This document shows, in pieces, positions 42,860 through 51,961 of a stretch of 64,000 bases of DNA. Location of the stretch: NCBI GenBank assembly GCA_958413985.1, contig CATYVZ010000002.1, forward strand, positions 1 to 64,000, given 5' to 3'. Every line of letters starts with the position of its first letter. Positions within the stretch are counted from its first letter, which is position 1. The translations under genes and the position numbers were made by a program. Source of the stretch: an uncultured Bacilli bacterium (GTDB taxonomy: Bacteria > Bacillota_I > Bacilli_A > RF39 > UBA660). The notes beneath the pieces are model-generated. The model was given only the letters and a program-made list of their open reading frames with translations. It ran no database searches and had not been told where the DNA came from.

Positions 42860-43993
42860 ATGAAAAAAATATTTGGTATAATATTGGTTTTATTGGTTAT
42901 TTTACCATTTAACATTTGTGCTTTAGAATTAGCGCCTAATGCATCTAGTGTAATTGTATTAGAGCCAACAACTGGGGAGATTATTTATGAAAGAAATTCT
43001 CACGAACGAAGACATCCTGCTAGTATGACTAAAATAATGACCATGTTGTTAGTCATGGAAGCCATTGAAAAGGGAATTATCCATTGGGAAGATATGGTAA
43101 CGGTATCTAGCAATGCATCTAGTATGGGAGGAAGCCAAATTTTACTAGAAACTGGTGAACAGATGAGTGTATATGATATGTTTAAAGGATTATCTGTCGC
43201 TAGTGGTAATGACGCAGCAGTAGCGTTAGCTGAAAAAATTGCTGGTACTGAAGAAATGTTTGTTAAAATGATGAACGACCGGGCTAAAGAATTAGGTCTA
43301 CAAGATACAAATTTTAAAAATAGTCACGGTTTAGATGAAGCTAATCATTATTCGACAGCATATGATATGGCTATGATTGCTAAAGAGTTATCAAAACATG
43401 AAAAAGTATTTGAGTTTACTTCAATATATGAAGATTATTTAAGAAAAGGTACAGATCGATCATTTTGGTTAGTTAATACAAATAAATTAGTTAGATTTTA
43501 TAAAGGTGTTGACGGATTAAAAACAGGATATACTTCTGAAGCAGGTTTTTGTTTGACAGCAACAGCTTATATAAATGATATGCGAACGATTGCTGTTGTC
43601 ATGGGTGAACCGGACAGTGATACGAGAAACAAAGAAGTATCTAGTATATTTGATTATGTTTACGCTCAGTATGGTTTAAATAAGATTATCGATACAAATA
43701 CGATCGTCAAAGAAGTTTTAGTTGAAAAAGGTAAACAGGAATATATAGGCATAGTACCAAAAGAAGAAGTAACAGATTTATATAACAAAAATGATGGAGT
43801 AGGTGAATTTACATATAACATAGAAGTAGAAAATATTAAAGCACCAATATCCAAGGGGGATGTGGTTGGTCAACTCACTTTAATGGAAAATAATAACATC
43901 ATCAAGACGATCGATTTAACTGTCAATGATGATGTTGAAAAAGCCAATATATTTGAATTATACTTAAGATATTTAAAACAAATATTTAATTAA
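42860..43993 (+). CDS. dacA: D-alanyl-D-alanine carboxypeptidase (peptidase S11, PBP5/6 type)
   Basis: 377 residues: a signal peptide (cleavage near residue 21), the S11 domain with SMTK (55-58), SGN (115-117) and KTG (221-223), then a PBP5-type C-terminal beta domain and a final amphipathic helix (ANIFELYLRYLKQIFN) for membrane attachment. All three catalytic motifs are standard, unlike the SGA form at 7194. It trims pentapeptides in the wall. AGGTGATT before the ATG. Single gene. Confidence 0.95.
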   Translation: MKKIFGIILVLLVILPFNICALELAPNASSVIVLEPTTGEIIYERNSHERRHPASMTKIMTMLLVMEAIEKGIIHWEDMVTVSSNASSMGGSQILLETGEQMSVYDMFKGLSVASGNDAAVALAEKIAGTEEMFVKMMNDRAKELGLQDTNFKNSHGLDEANHYSTAYDMAMIAKELSKHEKVFEFTSIYEDYLRKGTDRSFWLVNTNKLVRFYKGVDGLKTGYTSEAGFCLTATAYINDMRTIAVVMGEPDSDTRNKEVSSIFDYVYAQYGLNKIIDTNTIVKEVLVEKGKQEYIGIVPKEEVTDLYNKNDGVGEFTYNIEVENIKAPISKGDVVGQLTLMENNNIIKTIDLTVNDDVEKANIFELYLRYLKQIFN

Positions 43994-43997
43994 ATAC

Positions 43998-44026
43998 TTG
44001 TCAGACTATTGATAAAGTGGTATACT
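43998..44026 (+). promoter_or_regulatory. Promoter of the Cys-motif gene pair
   Basis: TTGTCA (43998-44003), 17 bases, TATACT (44021-44026), ahead of AAAGGA and the ATG at 44087. Confidence 0.65.
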
Positions 44027-44086
44027 CAGATTGAATATACTGCTTTTTTATAAATTCAGAAATTAAAATGAAAGGAATCATTAATT

Positions 44087-44452
44087 ATGAATGAAAAAAG
44101 TTTAAAGGATTCAGATATTAGAGGGAAAATTGATATAGCTTTTGCTAGATTAATTGGATCTCTTGCGATTATGAATAATCTAAAATCTTATGGAAGTTCA
44201 CAAGAAGAAATACATGACTTGTTAGATATAGTAACAAAATGGGGTGCTAAATTTCAAAGCACTCAAAATTTATCTTTTATAAATTCTGATGAAATACTTA
44301 ATGTATATAATAGATTGGATGCGTTAAAAGATAAGTTCTTATTTGATAATAACTTAGGATTTGAAAATGAATTATCAGATGAAATTGTTATTTGGATATA
44401 TGAACTAATAGAATTAAGAAAAATACAAATCGAAAGAGAGTTGAAAAAATGA
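44087..44452 (+). CDS. Helical protein of unknown function, first of a gene pair
   Basis: 121 residues, mostly helical, no signal peptide or membrane helix. The blocks DIAFARLIGSLAIMNNLKS and WIYELIELRKIQIERELKK are not known to me. AAAGGA lies 12 bases before the ATG. The stop overlaps the start of the Cys-motif gene by 4 bases, so the two proteins are made together and may interact. A strong promoter precedes the pair, and the terminator at 45015 closes it. Confidence 0.65.
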   Translation: MNEKSLKDSDIRGKIDIAFARLIGSLAIMNNLKSYGSSQEEIHDLLDIVTKWGAKFQSTQNLSFINSDEILNVYNRLDALKDKFLFDNNLGFENELSDEIVIWIYELIELRKIQIERELKK

Positions 44453-45012
44453 GTAATGAAAATGATAAAATAATAAAAGTAACTGAATATGGAAATAAAA
44501 AAGATAGTGGAAAAAGTGGAGCAAAAATAGATATTTATTCTAAGGATCCAAAAGCTGGGCCACATGACACAATTCATATTAAAGTAGATACAGATAATAA
44601 AACATACGAAACTGTAACAAAAATAAACGGTGAAAAAGAATCGAGTTCTGGTGGCTGTTATTTAACTTCTGCTTGTATGAGATATTTTCAAGAAAAATTT
44701 GATGATAATTGTTATGAATTAAGGGTACTAAGATGGTTTAGAGATAACTTTGTTTCAAAAGAAGATATAGAACATTATTATGAAGTTGCTCCAATAATTG
44801 TTGAAACAGTTGATAAAAAAGAAAAGTCAGATATTATTTACGACTATATTTATGATAACATAGTTGATTATTGTGTTGAACAAATTGAGCAAGGAAACTA
44901 TGATAAAGCATACAGTAGATACAAAAACAGTGTTCTAACGTTAGAGGAACAATTTGCAAAACCTTTTTTACAACAACAATTTATAAGAACATTAAAAAAA
45001 GTTAGGATATAA
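44449..45012 (+). CDS. Protein with a GGCYLTSAC cysteine motif
   Basis: 187 residues. A polar N-terminal part (about 1-60, SGAKIDIYSKDP, HIKVDTDNKTY) leads to SSGGCYLTSACM and then DDNCYELRVLRWFRDNFV. The C-Y/F-L/I-T-T/S-A-C block followed by D-x-C-x-E-L-x-x-L-R-x-F-R-D recurs in small uncharacterised proteins of many bacteria, where the cysteines may bind metal or be modified. The remainder is helical. Function unknown. It is translationally coupled to the gene before it. Confidence 0.7.
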   Translation: MSNENDKIIKVTEYGNKKDSGKSGAKIDIYSKDPKAGPHDTIHIKVDTDNKTYETVTKINGEKESSSGGCYLTSACMRYFQEKFDDNCYELRVLRWFRDNFVSKEDIEHYYEVAPIIVETVDKKEKSDIIYDYIYDNIVDYCVEQIEQGNYDKAYSRYKNSVLTLEEQFAKPFLQQQFIRTLKKVRI

Positions 45013-45014
45013 CA

Positions 45015-45058
45015 AAACTGCTAGTTATTTATATAATAAATTTACTAACAGTTTTTTT
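45015..45058 (+). terminator. Terminator of the Cys-motif gene pair
   Basis: AAACTGCTAGT / ACTAACAGTTT (one mismatch) with a long loop and a T run. Confidence 0.6.
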
Positions 45059-45148
45059 AACAATTATTATTTTAATTTGAAATATGTTACATTTTATTTT
45101 TTATCTAATTTATTACTGCTCCAATATTTTTAATATCATCAAAATTTA

Positions 45149-46084
45149 TTAATATGGTATAGCTATTAATACTATTTCTGTTGGATAAGTATTACTACCA
45201 TAATATCTTAAATAAAAATTATAGTCTTGATTGTATTCAAAAATCAATTTTGGAATTCGCCATAGATCCATATTGTTGTGATAAACCGAAATAAGCAATT
45301 TAGGTTTATCGTTTATAATGTGATTTTTAGCGCCTAATAGCGCTCCATATTCTGAACCTTCAATGTCCATTTTAATCATATCGATTTTTCCTTCAATATC
45401 ATTATCTAAACAGACAGTTTCAACCTCGATATCACCAGATTGCACGATTTGATTACCAGAGCTATCCACGCTACTTTTTTTCAAGAACATCGTACCATTA
45501 ACGTCACAAACGGCCTTGTTTTTATAAACTATATTATCATAATTACTCAAATTGTCTTTGAGTGATGCCATTGTTTCTTTAGTGATCTCATAACAGTATA
45601 TTTTTTGATAATTGTTATAAATATTAATATAGTCTAAAGTTGTATCGCCAGTATATGCCCCTAAATCGACAAACACCTCGTTGTTACAATTTGGAATAAT
45701 ATCAAGATCAAAATAATGTTTAAAAGTTATGCTCATACATTCCCGCAAAGTTTCAAAATCATATTGGTACCAATTATTTAAAATAGCATATAAAATTTTT
45801 TTAGATGTATAATCTTTTAGATTATTATATAACCATTTATAATCGTCGATATGATCGTGTAAAGATTTAGCTTTTTCGTATAATTGACTATAATCATCAT
45901 TGTCGATATCTAAAGTTCCCCAATAGTTAAATTGCTTAAAAAAATTTTCAAATGACCTTTGCATATCAGGATGAATACTTTTGAATTTAGCTTTAATATT
46001 GCTAAAGATATCGTCTGTATCCATATGTTCTATTTTTTTTGTTAATGCATTGAAATTCTTATCAATTATATTGATAAATATCAC
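45149..46084 (-). CDS. FkbM-family methyltransferase
   Basis: About 311 residues. The C-terminal half is a class I methyltransferase of the FkbM type: VFVDLGAYTGDTTLDYI for S-adenosylmethionine, YCYEITKETMASLKDNL, KNKAVCDVNG, and IDMIKMDIEGSEYGALLGAK. The N-terminal 110 residues are helical and unassigned. FkbM enzymes often O-methylate sugars or lipids of envelope glycans. The frame opens at a GTG (46084) that overlaps a GAGGTG ribosome binding site; the true start may be a rare codon just inside it. It follows spoVB on the same strand. Confidence 0.82.
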   Translation of the reverse strand: MIFINIIDKNFNALTKKIEHMDTDDIFSNIKAKFKSIHPDMQRSFENFFKQFNYWGTLDIDNDDYSQLYEKAKSLHDHIDDYKWLYNNLKDYTSKKILYAILNNWYQYDFETLRECMSITFKHYFDLDIIPNCNNEVFVDLGAYTGDTTLDYINIYNNYQKIYCYEITKETMASLKDNLSNYDNIVYKNKAVCDVNGTMFLKKSSVDSSGNQIVQSGDIEVETVCLDNDIEGKIDMIKMDIEGSEYGALLGAKNHIINDKPKLLISVYHNNMDLWRIPKLIFEYNQDYNFYLRYYGSNTYPTEIVLIAIPY

Positions 46085-46093
46085 CTCATATAA

Positions 46094-47395
46094 TTATATG
46101 CCAGTATATAAATATTTTTTAACTTTTATGATATGATGAACAGTAACATAAATAATATTGATACTACTTGCGATAATCAAACTGTAAATTCCTAAATTAA
46201 GATAGCAACAAATTATTAAAATTCCTGTGCGTAAAAGCATTCCTACTAATGTATCTTTCATCGCTTCTTTTGATTTGCCGATCGCTTGAAGCGAGGAGGT
46301 AAGAGGGGCTTGAATATAGTGTAGTAAACAAATTGGAGCAAGGATTTTTGTATATTTGATCCCCTGATCCGTGGCAAAGATCAATTTTAGTGGAATTTGA
46401 GGAATTAAAACAAAGATAATTGTAGCTGGTATTCCAATTAACAATGAGAAAAAAATTGCTTGCTTAATTTTATTTTTGGTATATTTAAAATTCTTACTGG
46501 CATACCCCTTACTTACGATTGGCAATAAAGCTTGTGAAATAGCTCCTGTAAAAAAAGATGGTAGTAATATAAGAGGCATAACGTAACCGTTTAATATTCC
46601 ATATTCATTTAAAATATATTGATTTGAATAACCTAGTTTTATTAAAAAATAAGTTAAAATAATCGGTTCAAAAAACATACCGATCGTTCCAATTAATCTA
46701 CTGCCGGTAGTTGGCAAACTTATCCCTAAAATATCTTTAACGTCACTCATATTAGGCGTAAAGTCTTTTTTTGATAATTTAAATTTTTTAGGAAGGAAAA
46801 AGAGTAAAATAATGATCGAGGTTAACTCACTTATGATATTAGATAAAATGAGAAACGCAACCGCAAACTCTAAACCTTTCAAAAGAAACATCGGAGTAAA
46901 TAAAACTATGCTGATTAATCTTGTAACATCCTCTAAGACATTAGATAAAACATGGGGAAACATTCTTTGTTTGCCGAAAAAATAGCCTCGTAAAATACCC
47001 GATATCGATATAAAGGGAAGAACTAAACCGATTGCTAGTAAAGAGTAATAAGATCGTGGTTCGTGTAATAAACTATTAGCAATAAATCTAGCCGATAGTA
47101 GTACCACTAACATAATCAATATATTAACTGCAATCGCAATAAAAGTAGCTGAAAAAATTAATTTCTTATTGTTTCTTCTATCTTCAGATACCAATTTAGA
47201 AATAGCTGTTGGCATACCTAAAGTACAAATAGCGATAAACAGCATAAAAGTCGGATTAACTAACATGTATAAGCCAATTCCTTCAGTACCGACTAACCTA
47301 GTCATCACAATTTTGATAACCATACTTAAAACTTTTGTAATAAAACCGCCAATTATTAAGATTATTGTTGAAACAATAAATTTATTTTTTTTCAT
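46094..47395 (-). CDS. spoVB: SpoVB/MATE-type lipid flippase
   Basis: 433 residues with about twelve membrane helices. IVSTIILIIGGFITKVLSMV, RLVGTEGIGLYMLVNPTF and LGMPTAISKLVSEDRR are the opening blocks of SpoVB/MurJ-like polysaccharide transporters; SGILRGYFFGKQRM is another landmark. It is shorter than the ~520 residues of Bacillus SpoVB. Such proteins flip lipid-linked wall precursors; SpoVB is needed for the spore cortex. comN lies divergently, as in Bacillus, which supports the name over a generic flippase. Confidence 0.82.
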   Translation of the reverse strand: MKKNKFIVSTIILIIGGFITKVLSMVIKIVMTRLVGTEGIGLYMLVNPTFMLFIAICTLGMPTAISKLVSEDRRNNKKLIFSATFIAIAVNILIMLVVLLSARFIANSLLHEPRSYYSLLAIGLVLPFISISGILRGYFFGKQRMFPHVLSNVLEDVTRLISIVLFTPMFLLKGLEFAVAFLILSNIISELTSIIILLFFLPKKFKLSKKDFTPNMSDVKDILGISLPTTGSRLIGTIGMFFEPIILTYFLIKLGYSNQYILNEYGILNGYVMPLILLPSFFTGAISQALLPIVSKGYASKNFKYTKNKIKQAIFFSLLIGIPATIIFVLIPQIPLKLIFATDQGIKYTKILAPICLLHYIQAPLTSSLQAIGKSKEAMKDTLVGMLLRTGILIICCYLNLGIYSLIIASSINIIYVTVHHIIKVKKYLYTGI

Positions 47396-47471
47396 AAACC
47401 ACCTTTAAAAATATTGATTTTTCTTATATAATATATGTATATGTTTTATAAAATAGAAATAGGTGATAGTT

Positions 47472-47747
47472 ATGAATTATGAATTTACTAGTTTAGAAGA
47501 ATTATATAATAGATTGAAACCAGCTTTAAATGCCAAAAGAATTCAAATGCGAAGAAATGGTTTTAACTATATTCAAATCGAAGATATTTGGAATTACTTA
47601 AAAGAAATAAAATGGAAAAAAGCAAGAGACTTATCCTTGTATGAGATGGTCGATGATGTTTTAAATGTCGATGATATCGTTATCGATAGTTATGTAAGAA
47701 ACAAAATGAATTTAAAAAATAGAGAAATTTATTTTAAAGAAGAGTGA
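47472..47747 (+). CDS. comN: ComN-like post-transcriptional regulator
   Basis: 91 residues. NRLKPALNAKRIQMRRNGFN and EDIWNYLKEIKWKKARDLSL followed by EMVDDVLNVDD are the ComN (YrzD) pattern; in Bacillus it acts on comE mRNA and interacts with DivIVA at the poles. I start at the ATG at 47472, 5 bases after AGGTGA; the GTG at 47463 is within that site. Its position between spoVB and rel is that of Bacillus. 4-bp gap to rel. Confidence 0.85.
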   Translation: MNYEFTSLEELYNRLKPALNAKRIQMRRNGFNYIQIEDIWNYLKEIKWKKARDLSLYEMVDDVLNVDDIVIDSYVRNKMNLKNREIYFKEE

Positions 47748-47751
47748 TAAA

Positions 47752-49896
47752 ATGACACATGGAATTAAAGATTTTGAACAATTAGCTAAAAAATTAAAAA
47801 CCTATATCAAAAATGATCAAGAACTAGATGAAATAAAAAAAGCCTATCTTTTTGCGAAAGAAAAACACGATGGTCAAAAACGAATCAGTGGTGAAGACTA
47901 CGTTGTTCATCCTTTAAATGTCGCATATATTCTTAGTGAAATTCATGCTGATAGTAAGACGATTTCAGCAGCTTTACTGCACGATACGATCGAAGATTGC
48001 AATGTTACAAAAGAACAATTAGAAGAATTATTTGGTTTAGAAGTAGCTAAATTAGTTGAAAGTATAACTAAAATAAATAAATTAAGTTTTACTGGTGACA
48101 ATGATGCAATGGTCGCTAATCAACGGAAAATTTTAATTGGTTTAACTGAAGATGTTCGAGTAATTATTTTAAAATTAGCTGATCGTTTGCATAATATGCG
48201 TACTTTATGGGCTTTATCTTTAGAAAAACAAAAAGAAAACGCTCGTGAAACTTTAGATATCTTTACGCCAATCGCCCACCGATTAGGTATCAATAGTATT
48301 AAAAGTGAATTAGAGGATCTATCTTTAAGGTACTTAAAGCCAGATGTATATTATGAAATTGTCGAAAAATTAAATAAAACTAAAGTTGAAAGAGATAATT
48401 ATATTTCTGAAATGATGGAAAGTGTTTCTAAAACTTTAAATGAACATAATATTAAACATCAGATTAAAGGTCGAAGTAAAAGTATTTATAGTATCTACAA
48501 TAAATTAAGCAAAGGAAAAACTTTTAACGAAATATATGATTTACTTGCTTTACGTGTCTTTGTCGATACCGAAGCAGAATGTTATCAAGCTTTAGGTTTG
48601 ATTCACTCTAAATTTAGACCGATACCTAAACGATTTAAAGATTATATTGCGATGCCTAAAACTAATATGTATCAATCTTTACATACGACTGTTTTCGGCA
48701 TCGATGGTCAATTATTTGAAATTCAAATTAGAACTTATGAGATGGATAAAGTGGCTGAAAATGGTATCGCTTCACATTGGTCATATAAAGAAGGTAAATC
48801 TAATATGCAAAGTGAAATGGAGCAAAAACTTCAGTTTTTTAGAGTTATCATGGAATTAAAAAACGAGGAAAGCGACGAGCATTTTGTCAATTCAGTTAAA
48901 GAAGATGTTTTAAAAGATACGATCTATGTATTTACTCCTATGGGTGATGTCATTGAATTGCCAAGTGGTTCGACACCGATCGATTTTGCTTATCGCGTTC
49001 ATTCGAAAGTTGGCGATACGATGATTGGAGCGATTGTCAACAATAATATTGTTCCTTTAAATTATCAATTACAAGATAATGATATTGTTAAAATAAATAC
49101 TAGTAAAAACTCGACACCTAGTCAAGAGTGGATCAATATTGCTAAGACTACTCAAGCTAAGAATAAGATAAAATCTTATTTCAATAAAACGATTAAAGAT
49201 GATTATTGTAACAAAGGTGAAGAATTATTAAATAAAGAATTAAAGAAACGTAAAATTACAGTTAGTACTTTTCTAAGTCCTGAAAATGTCAATGAGATAA
49301 TTACGCAGTTGAAGTGTCAAGATTTAAATGAGGTTTATGTTAATTTAGGAAACGGTAAATTTACGCCAACACAAGTTATCAATGTTATAACTGATGAAAA
49401 TATTACTAAAGAAGAAATGATTTTAAATAAAACTAAAGATAAAGAAGTAAAGCTACCTCATTTAAAAAACGACATTATTGTCAAAGGGATCGATGATATT
49501 AAAGTCAATTTGGCTTCGTGTTGTCAGCCGATTAATGGCGATCGCATCGTCGGTTATATAACTAAAGGACACGGTATTACAGTTCATCGTATGGCCTGTC
49601 CAAATGTTAGCGAATTAGAAGAACGTTTGATCGAAGTTAAATGGAATAATACGATTAGAAAATATCCTGCTAGTTTATTGATCAAATCTTTAGATGATAA
49701 AAACATTTTGATGGAAATAGTAGCTAAAACTTCTAATAGTGATATTACGATTGAAAGTATCAAATCATTAGCAAGTGGCGATAATTATGCTTATCAAGTA
49801 ACAGTTTTAGTTGAAAATAAAGCTAAATTAATTAAGTATATGAATGATTTAAATATGATACCTCATATTTTAACAGTAGAGAGGTTAATCAAATGA
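47752..49896 (+). CDS. relA: Bifunctional (p)ppGpp synthetase/hydrolase Rel
   Basis: 714 residues. Hydrolase HD domain with LLHDTIEDC (H77, D78, E81, D82) and ADRLHNMRTL; synthetase with GRSKSIYSIYNK, PKRFKDYIAMPK and FEIQIRTYEMD; TGS domain (YVFTPMGDVIELPSGSTPID); zinc-finger-like region with NLASCCQPINGDRIVGY; C-terminal ACT domain. The RFKD form of the synthetase loop is that of bifunctional Rel enzymes. It sets the stringent response at the ribosome. First large gene of comN-rel-dtd. Confidence 0.95.
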   Translation: MTHGIKDFEQLAKKLKTYIKNDQELDEIKKAYLFAKEKHDGQKRISGEDYVVHPLNVAYILSEIHADSKTISAALLHDTIEDCNVTKEQLEELFGLEVAKLVESITKINKLSFTGDNDAMVANQRKILIGLTEDVRVIILKLADRLHNMRTLWALSLEKQKENARETLDIFTPIAHRLGINSIKSELEDLSLRYLKPDVYYEIVEKLNKTKVERDNYISEMMESVSKTLNEHNIKHQIKGRSKSIYSIYNKLSKGKTFNEIYDLLALRVFVDTEAECYQALGLIHSKFRPIPKRFKDYIAMPKTNMYQSLHTTVFGIDGQLFEIQIRTYEMDKVAENGIASHWSYKEGKSNMQSEMEQKLQFFRVIMELKNEESDEHFVNSVKEDVLKDTIYVFTPMGDVIELPSGSTPIDFAYRVHSKVGDTMIGAIVNNNIVPLNYQLQDNDIVKINTSKNSTPSQEWINIAKTTQAKNKIKSYFNKTIKDDYCNKGEELLNKELKKRKITVSTFLSPENVNEIITQLKCQDLNEVYVNLGNGKFTPTQVINVITDENITKEEMILNKTKDKEVKLPHLKNDIIVKGIDDIKVNLASCCQPINGDRIVGYITKGHGITVHRMACPNVSELEERLIEVKWNNTIRKYPASLLIKSLDDKNILMEIVAKTSNSDITIESIKSLASGDNYAYQVTVLVENKAKLIKYMNDLNMIPHILTVERLIK

Positions 49897-50333
49897 TTCT
49901 CTTAGTTCAAAGAAGTAAACATTCTAAAGTGACAGTATCTTCTAAAACTGTCGGCGAAATAAATGCTGGCTTAGTGGTTTTTGTCGGCTTTAGTGCTAAC
50001 GATACTTTAAAAGATATAAATTATTTAGCTAAGAAATTAGTTAATTTACGTATTTTTGATGATGAAAATCATATTATGAATAAATCACTATTGGATGTCA
50101 AAGGAAAGGTCCTATCAGTTTCACAATTTACTTTATGCGCTGATACTAGCAAAGGCAATCGTCCTAGTTATGCTAAAGCGATGCGAAAAGATGAAGCTAA
50201 AAAGATGTATGATTTATTCAATGCTGAACTAAAAAAATACAACATAGCTATTGAAATGGGAATATTTCAAGCTGATATGTTAGTTGAAATAAGTAATGAT
50301 GGACCAGTCACGATTATCTTAGAAAGCAGGTAA
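49893..50333 (+). CDS. dtd: D-aminoacyl-tRNA deacylase
   Basis: 146 residues. The two active-site motifs SQFTLCAD and NDGPVTI are exact, with the Gly-cis-Pro that rejects L-amino acids. It frees tRNAs from D-Tyr and other D-residues and also glycine mischarged on tRNA-Ala. ATGA overlap with rel, the same order as in Bacillus. Confidence 0.96.
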   Translation: MILLVQRSKHSKVTVSSKTVGEINAGLVVFVGFSANDTLKDINYLAKKLVNLRIFDDENHIMNKSLLDVKGKVLSVSQFTLCADTSKGNRPSYAKAMRKDEAKKMYDLFNAELKKYNIAIEMGIFQADMLVEISNDGPVTIILESR

Positions 50334-50335
50334 TA

Positions 50336-51385
50336 ATGATTAAAAACAAGTTAGATTTTAAGTTAATTAATATTGCTTTAATTGCTATAATTTGTTTTTT
50401 TGTTTATCAATCACATGTTTTATGGTTGGGAATATTAAGTAAAATATTAAAAATTATATTACCTTTATTTGCGGGATTTGTAATTGCTTATGCTTTATAT
50501 CCCATCCTTGAATTTCTAACTAAATATAAAATACCTAAGGGGTTAGGAATTGCTTTTATGCTGATAACCATTATTGGAATAGTAGTTGTGATCGCAATTT
50601 TACTGATCCCTTTATTGTCAAATCAAATTCTTAGTTTAATTGATTCATTAATTATTTTTATCAAAGATATATCATTTAATTTCAATATCGATTTTGGTTC
50701 TTTTGGCGATACTATTATCAATACTTTTAACCAAATAATTACTAATGTTGGTAAATTTGTATCCAATGGTGCTGTTAAGACAATCAATGCATCGATCAGT
50801 GTAATGACTAATGTTTTAATAGCTTTAGCGTCTAGTGTTTATATTTTATTAGATATGGATAAAATTAGATCAGCAATAAAAAAATATTTAGCTAGCAAAT
50901 CTAAGAAGATATATGAATATGTGGCAACTTTAGATCATGAAATAAAAAATTATATTAAAGGATTTCTTATTCTTGTTTGTATCAGTTTTTTTGAATATAC
51001 ACTTTTATATTATATAATAGGTCATCCTAATGCTTTACTTTTGGGATTTTTGTCAGGTTTGTCTAATTTTATTCCTTATTTTGGTGGTATATTAATTCAG
51101 GTTATCGGTATTATAACTGGTTTTACGATCAGCCAAGGATTAGGATTGACAGTTTTAGTCGCTACTTTGATCGGTTCATTTATCGATTCTTATATTATAA
51201 ATCCCTTAGTCTATGGTAAAAGCAATCAAATTCATCCTCTAATTGCGATGACAGCCGCTTTTAGTGGTGGAATATTGTTTGGGTTTATTGGCATAGTTAT
51301 TGCCGTACCACTTTCGATTATATTAGTGACAACCTATAAATTTGTTTTAAAAAATAAAGGAGCGAAATATGTTAAAGGAAATTGA
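50336..51385 (+). CDS. AI-2E family (PerM/YtvI-like) membrane protein
   Basis: 349 residues with about seven or eight membrane helices. Conserved blocks include AYALYPILEFLTKYKIPKGL near the start and, towards the end, GLSNFIPYFGGILIQVIG, IDSYIINPLVYGKSNQIHPL and GFIGIVIAVP. The family includes putative transporters and sodium/proton antiporters; AI-2 export is documented for only a few. It starts 2 bases after dtd and overlaps the next gene by 17, so it belongs to the rel operon. Confidence 0.9.
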   Translation: MIKNKLDFKLINIALIAIICFFVYQSHVLWLGILSKILKIILPLFAGFVIAYALYPILEFLTKYKIPKGLGIAFMLITIIGIVVVIAILLIPLLSNQILSLIDSLIIFIKDISFNFNIDFGSFGDTIINTFNQIITNVGKFVSNGAVKTINASISVMTNVLIALASSVYILLDMDKIRSAIKKYLASKSKKIYEYVATLDHEIKNYIKGFLILVCISFFEYTLLYYIIGHPNALLLGFLSGLSNFIPYFGGILIQVIGIITGFTISQGLGLTVLVATLIGSFIDSYIINPLVYGKSNQIHPLIAMTAAFSGGILFGFIGIVIAVPLSIILVTTYKFVLKNKGAKYVKGN

Positions 51386-51863
51386 AAATAGAAGAAGTAT
51401 TAGAAATTATAAAAGTGATCATGTTAGTAATGCTGATTTGATCGATATATTAAATGCTGGTATTAAAGCACCATCGGCTAAGAATAATCAACCTTGGCGT
51501 TTGGTAGTAGTTAAAGATGAGATTAAAAATAAGATCAGTCTAAAGATGACGATCGAGTTAGGACCCAATAAAACGGCAGAGGTTATCGCTAAAGTACCAT
51601 ATTTAATTTTGGTTTATAACAAAGGAAACGAATATTTTAATCATTTATCTATCGGAGCAGCTATTGAAAATATGCTGTTAGAAGCAGAAAATAAAGGTTT
51701 AGGAACGCTTTGGATCGGTTATATTAAGCAAATTGAAGACTATGTCAATGATTTAGTCGACTGCAATTTAGAATTAGTATCTGCTATCGCTATTGGTGTA
51801 AAAGATGAATTTCCAGTAGCTAGGCCAAGATTAAGTATCGATGAAGTTGTAACTTATAAATGA
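51369..51863 (+). CDS. Nitroreductase family protein
   Basis: 164 residues. Opening ENRRSIRNYKSDHVS and APSAKNNQPWRLVVV are the FMN-binding blocks of the family; GAAIENMLLEAENKGLGTLW and AIAIGVKDEFP are the later ones. It is at the short end of the family and would act as a dimeric flavoprotein, substrate unknown. AAAGGAGCG lies upstream of the ATG inside the end of the preceding gene. Confidence 0.92.
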   Translation: MLKEIENRRSIRNYKSDHVSNADLIDILNAGIKAPSAKNNQPWRLVVVKDEIKNKISLKMTIELGPNKTAEVIAKVPYLILVYNKGNEYFNHLSIGAAIENMLLEAENKGLGTLWIGYIKQIEDYVNDLVDCNLELVSAIAIGVKDEFPVARPRLSIDEVVTYK

Positions 51864-51961
51864 ATTTGTTAATAAACTGTACATGTTTTGTACAGTTTTA
51901 AAATGTTCTTTTTATTGTTTTATTATATGATTTGTTATATAATAAAAATAGGTGAAATGCT

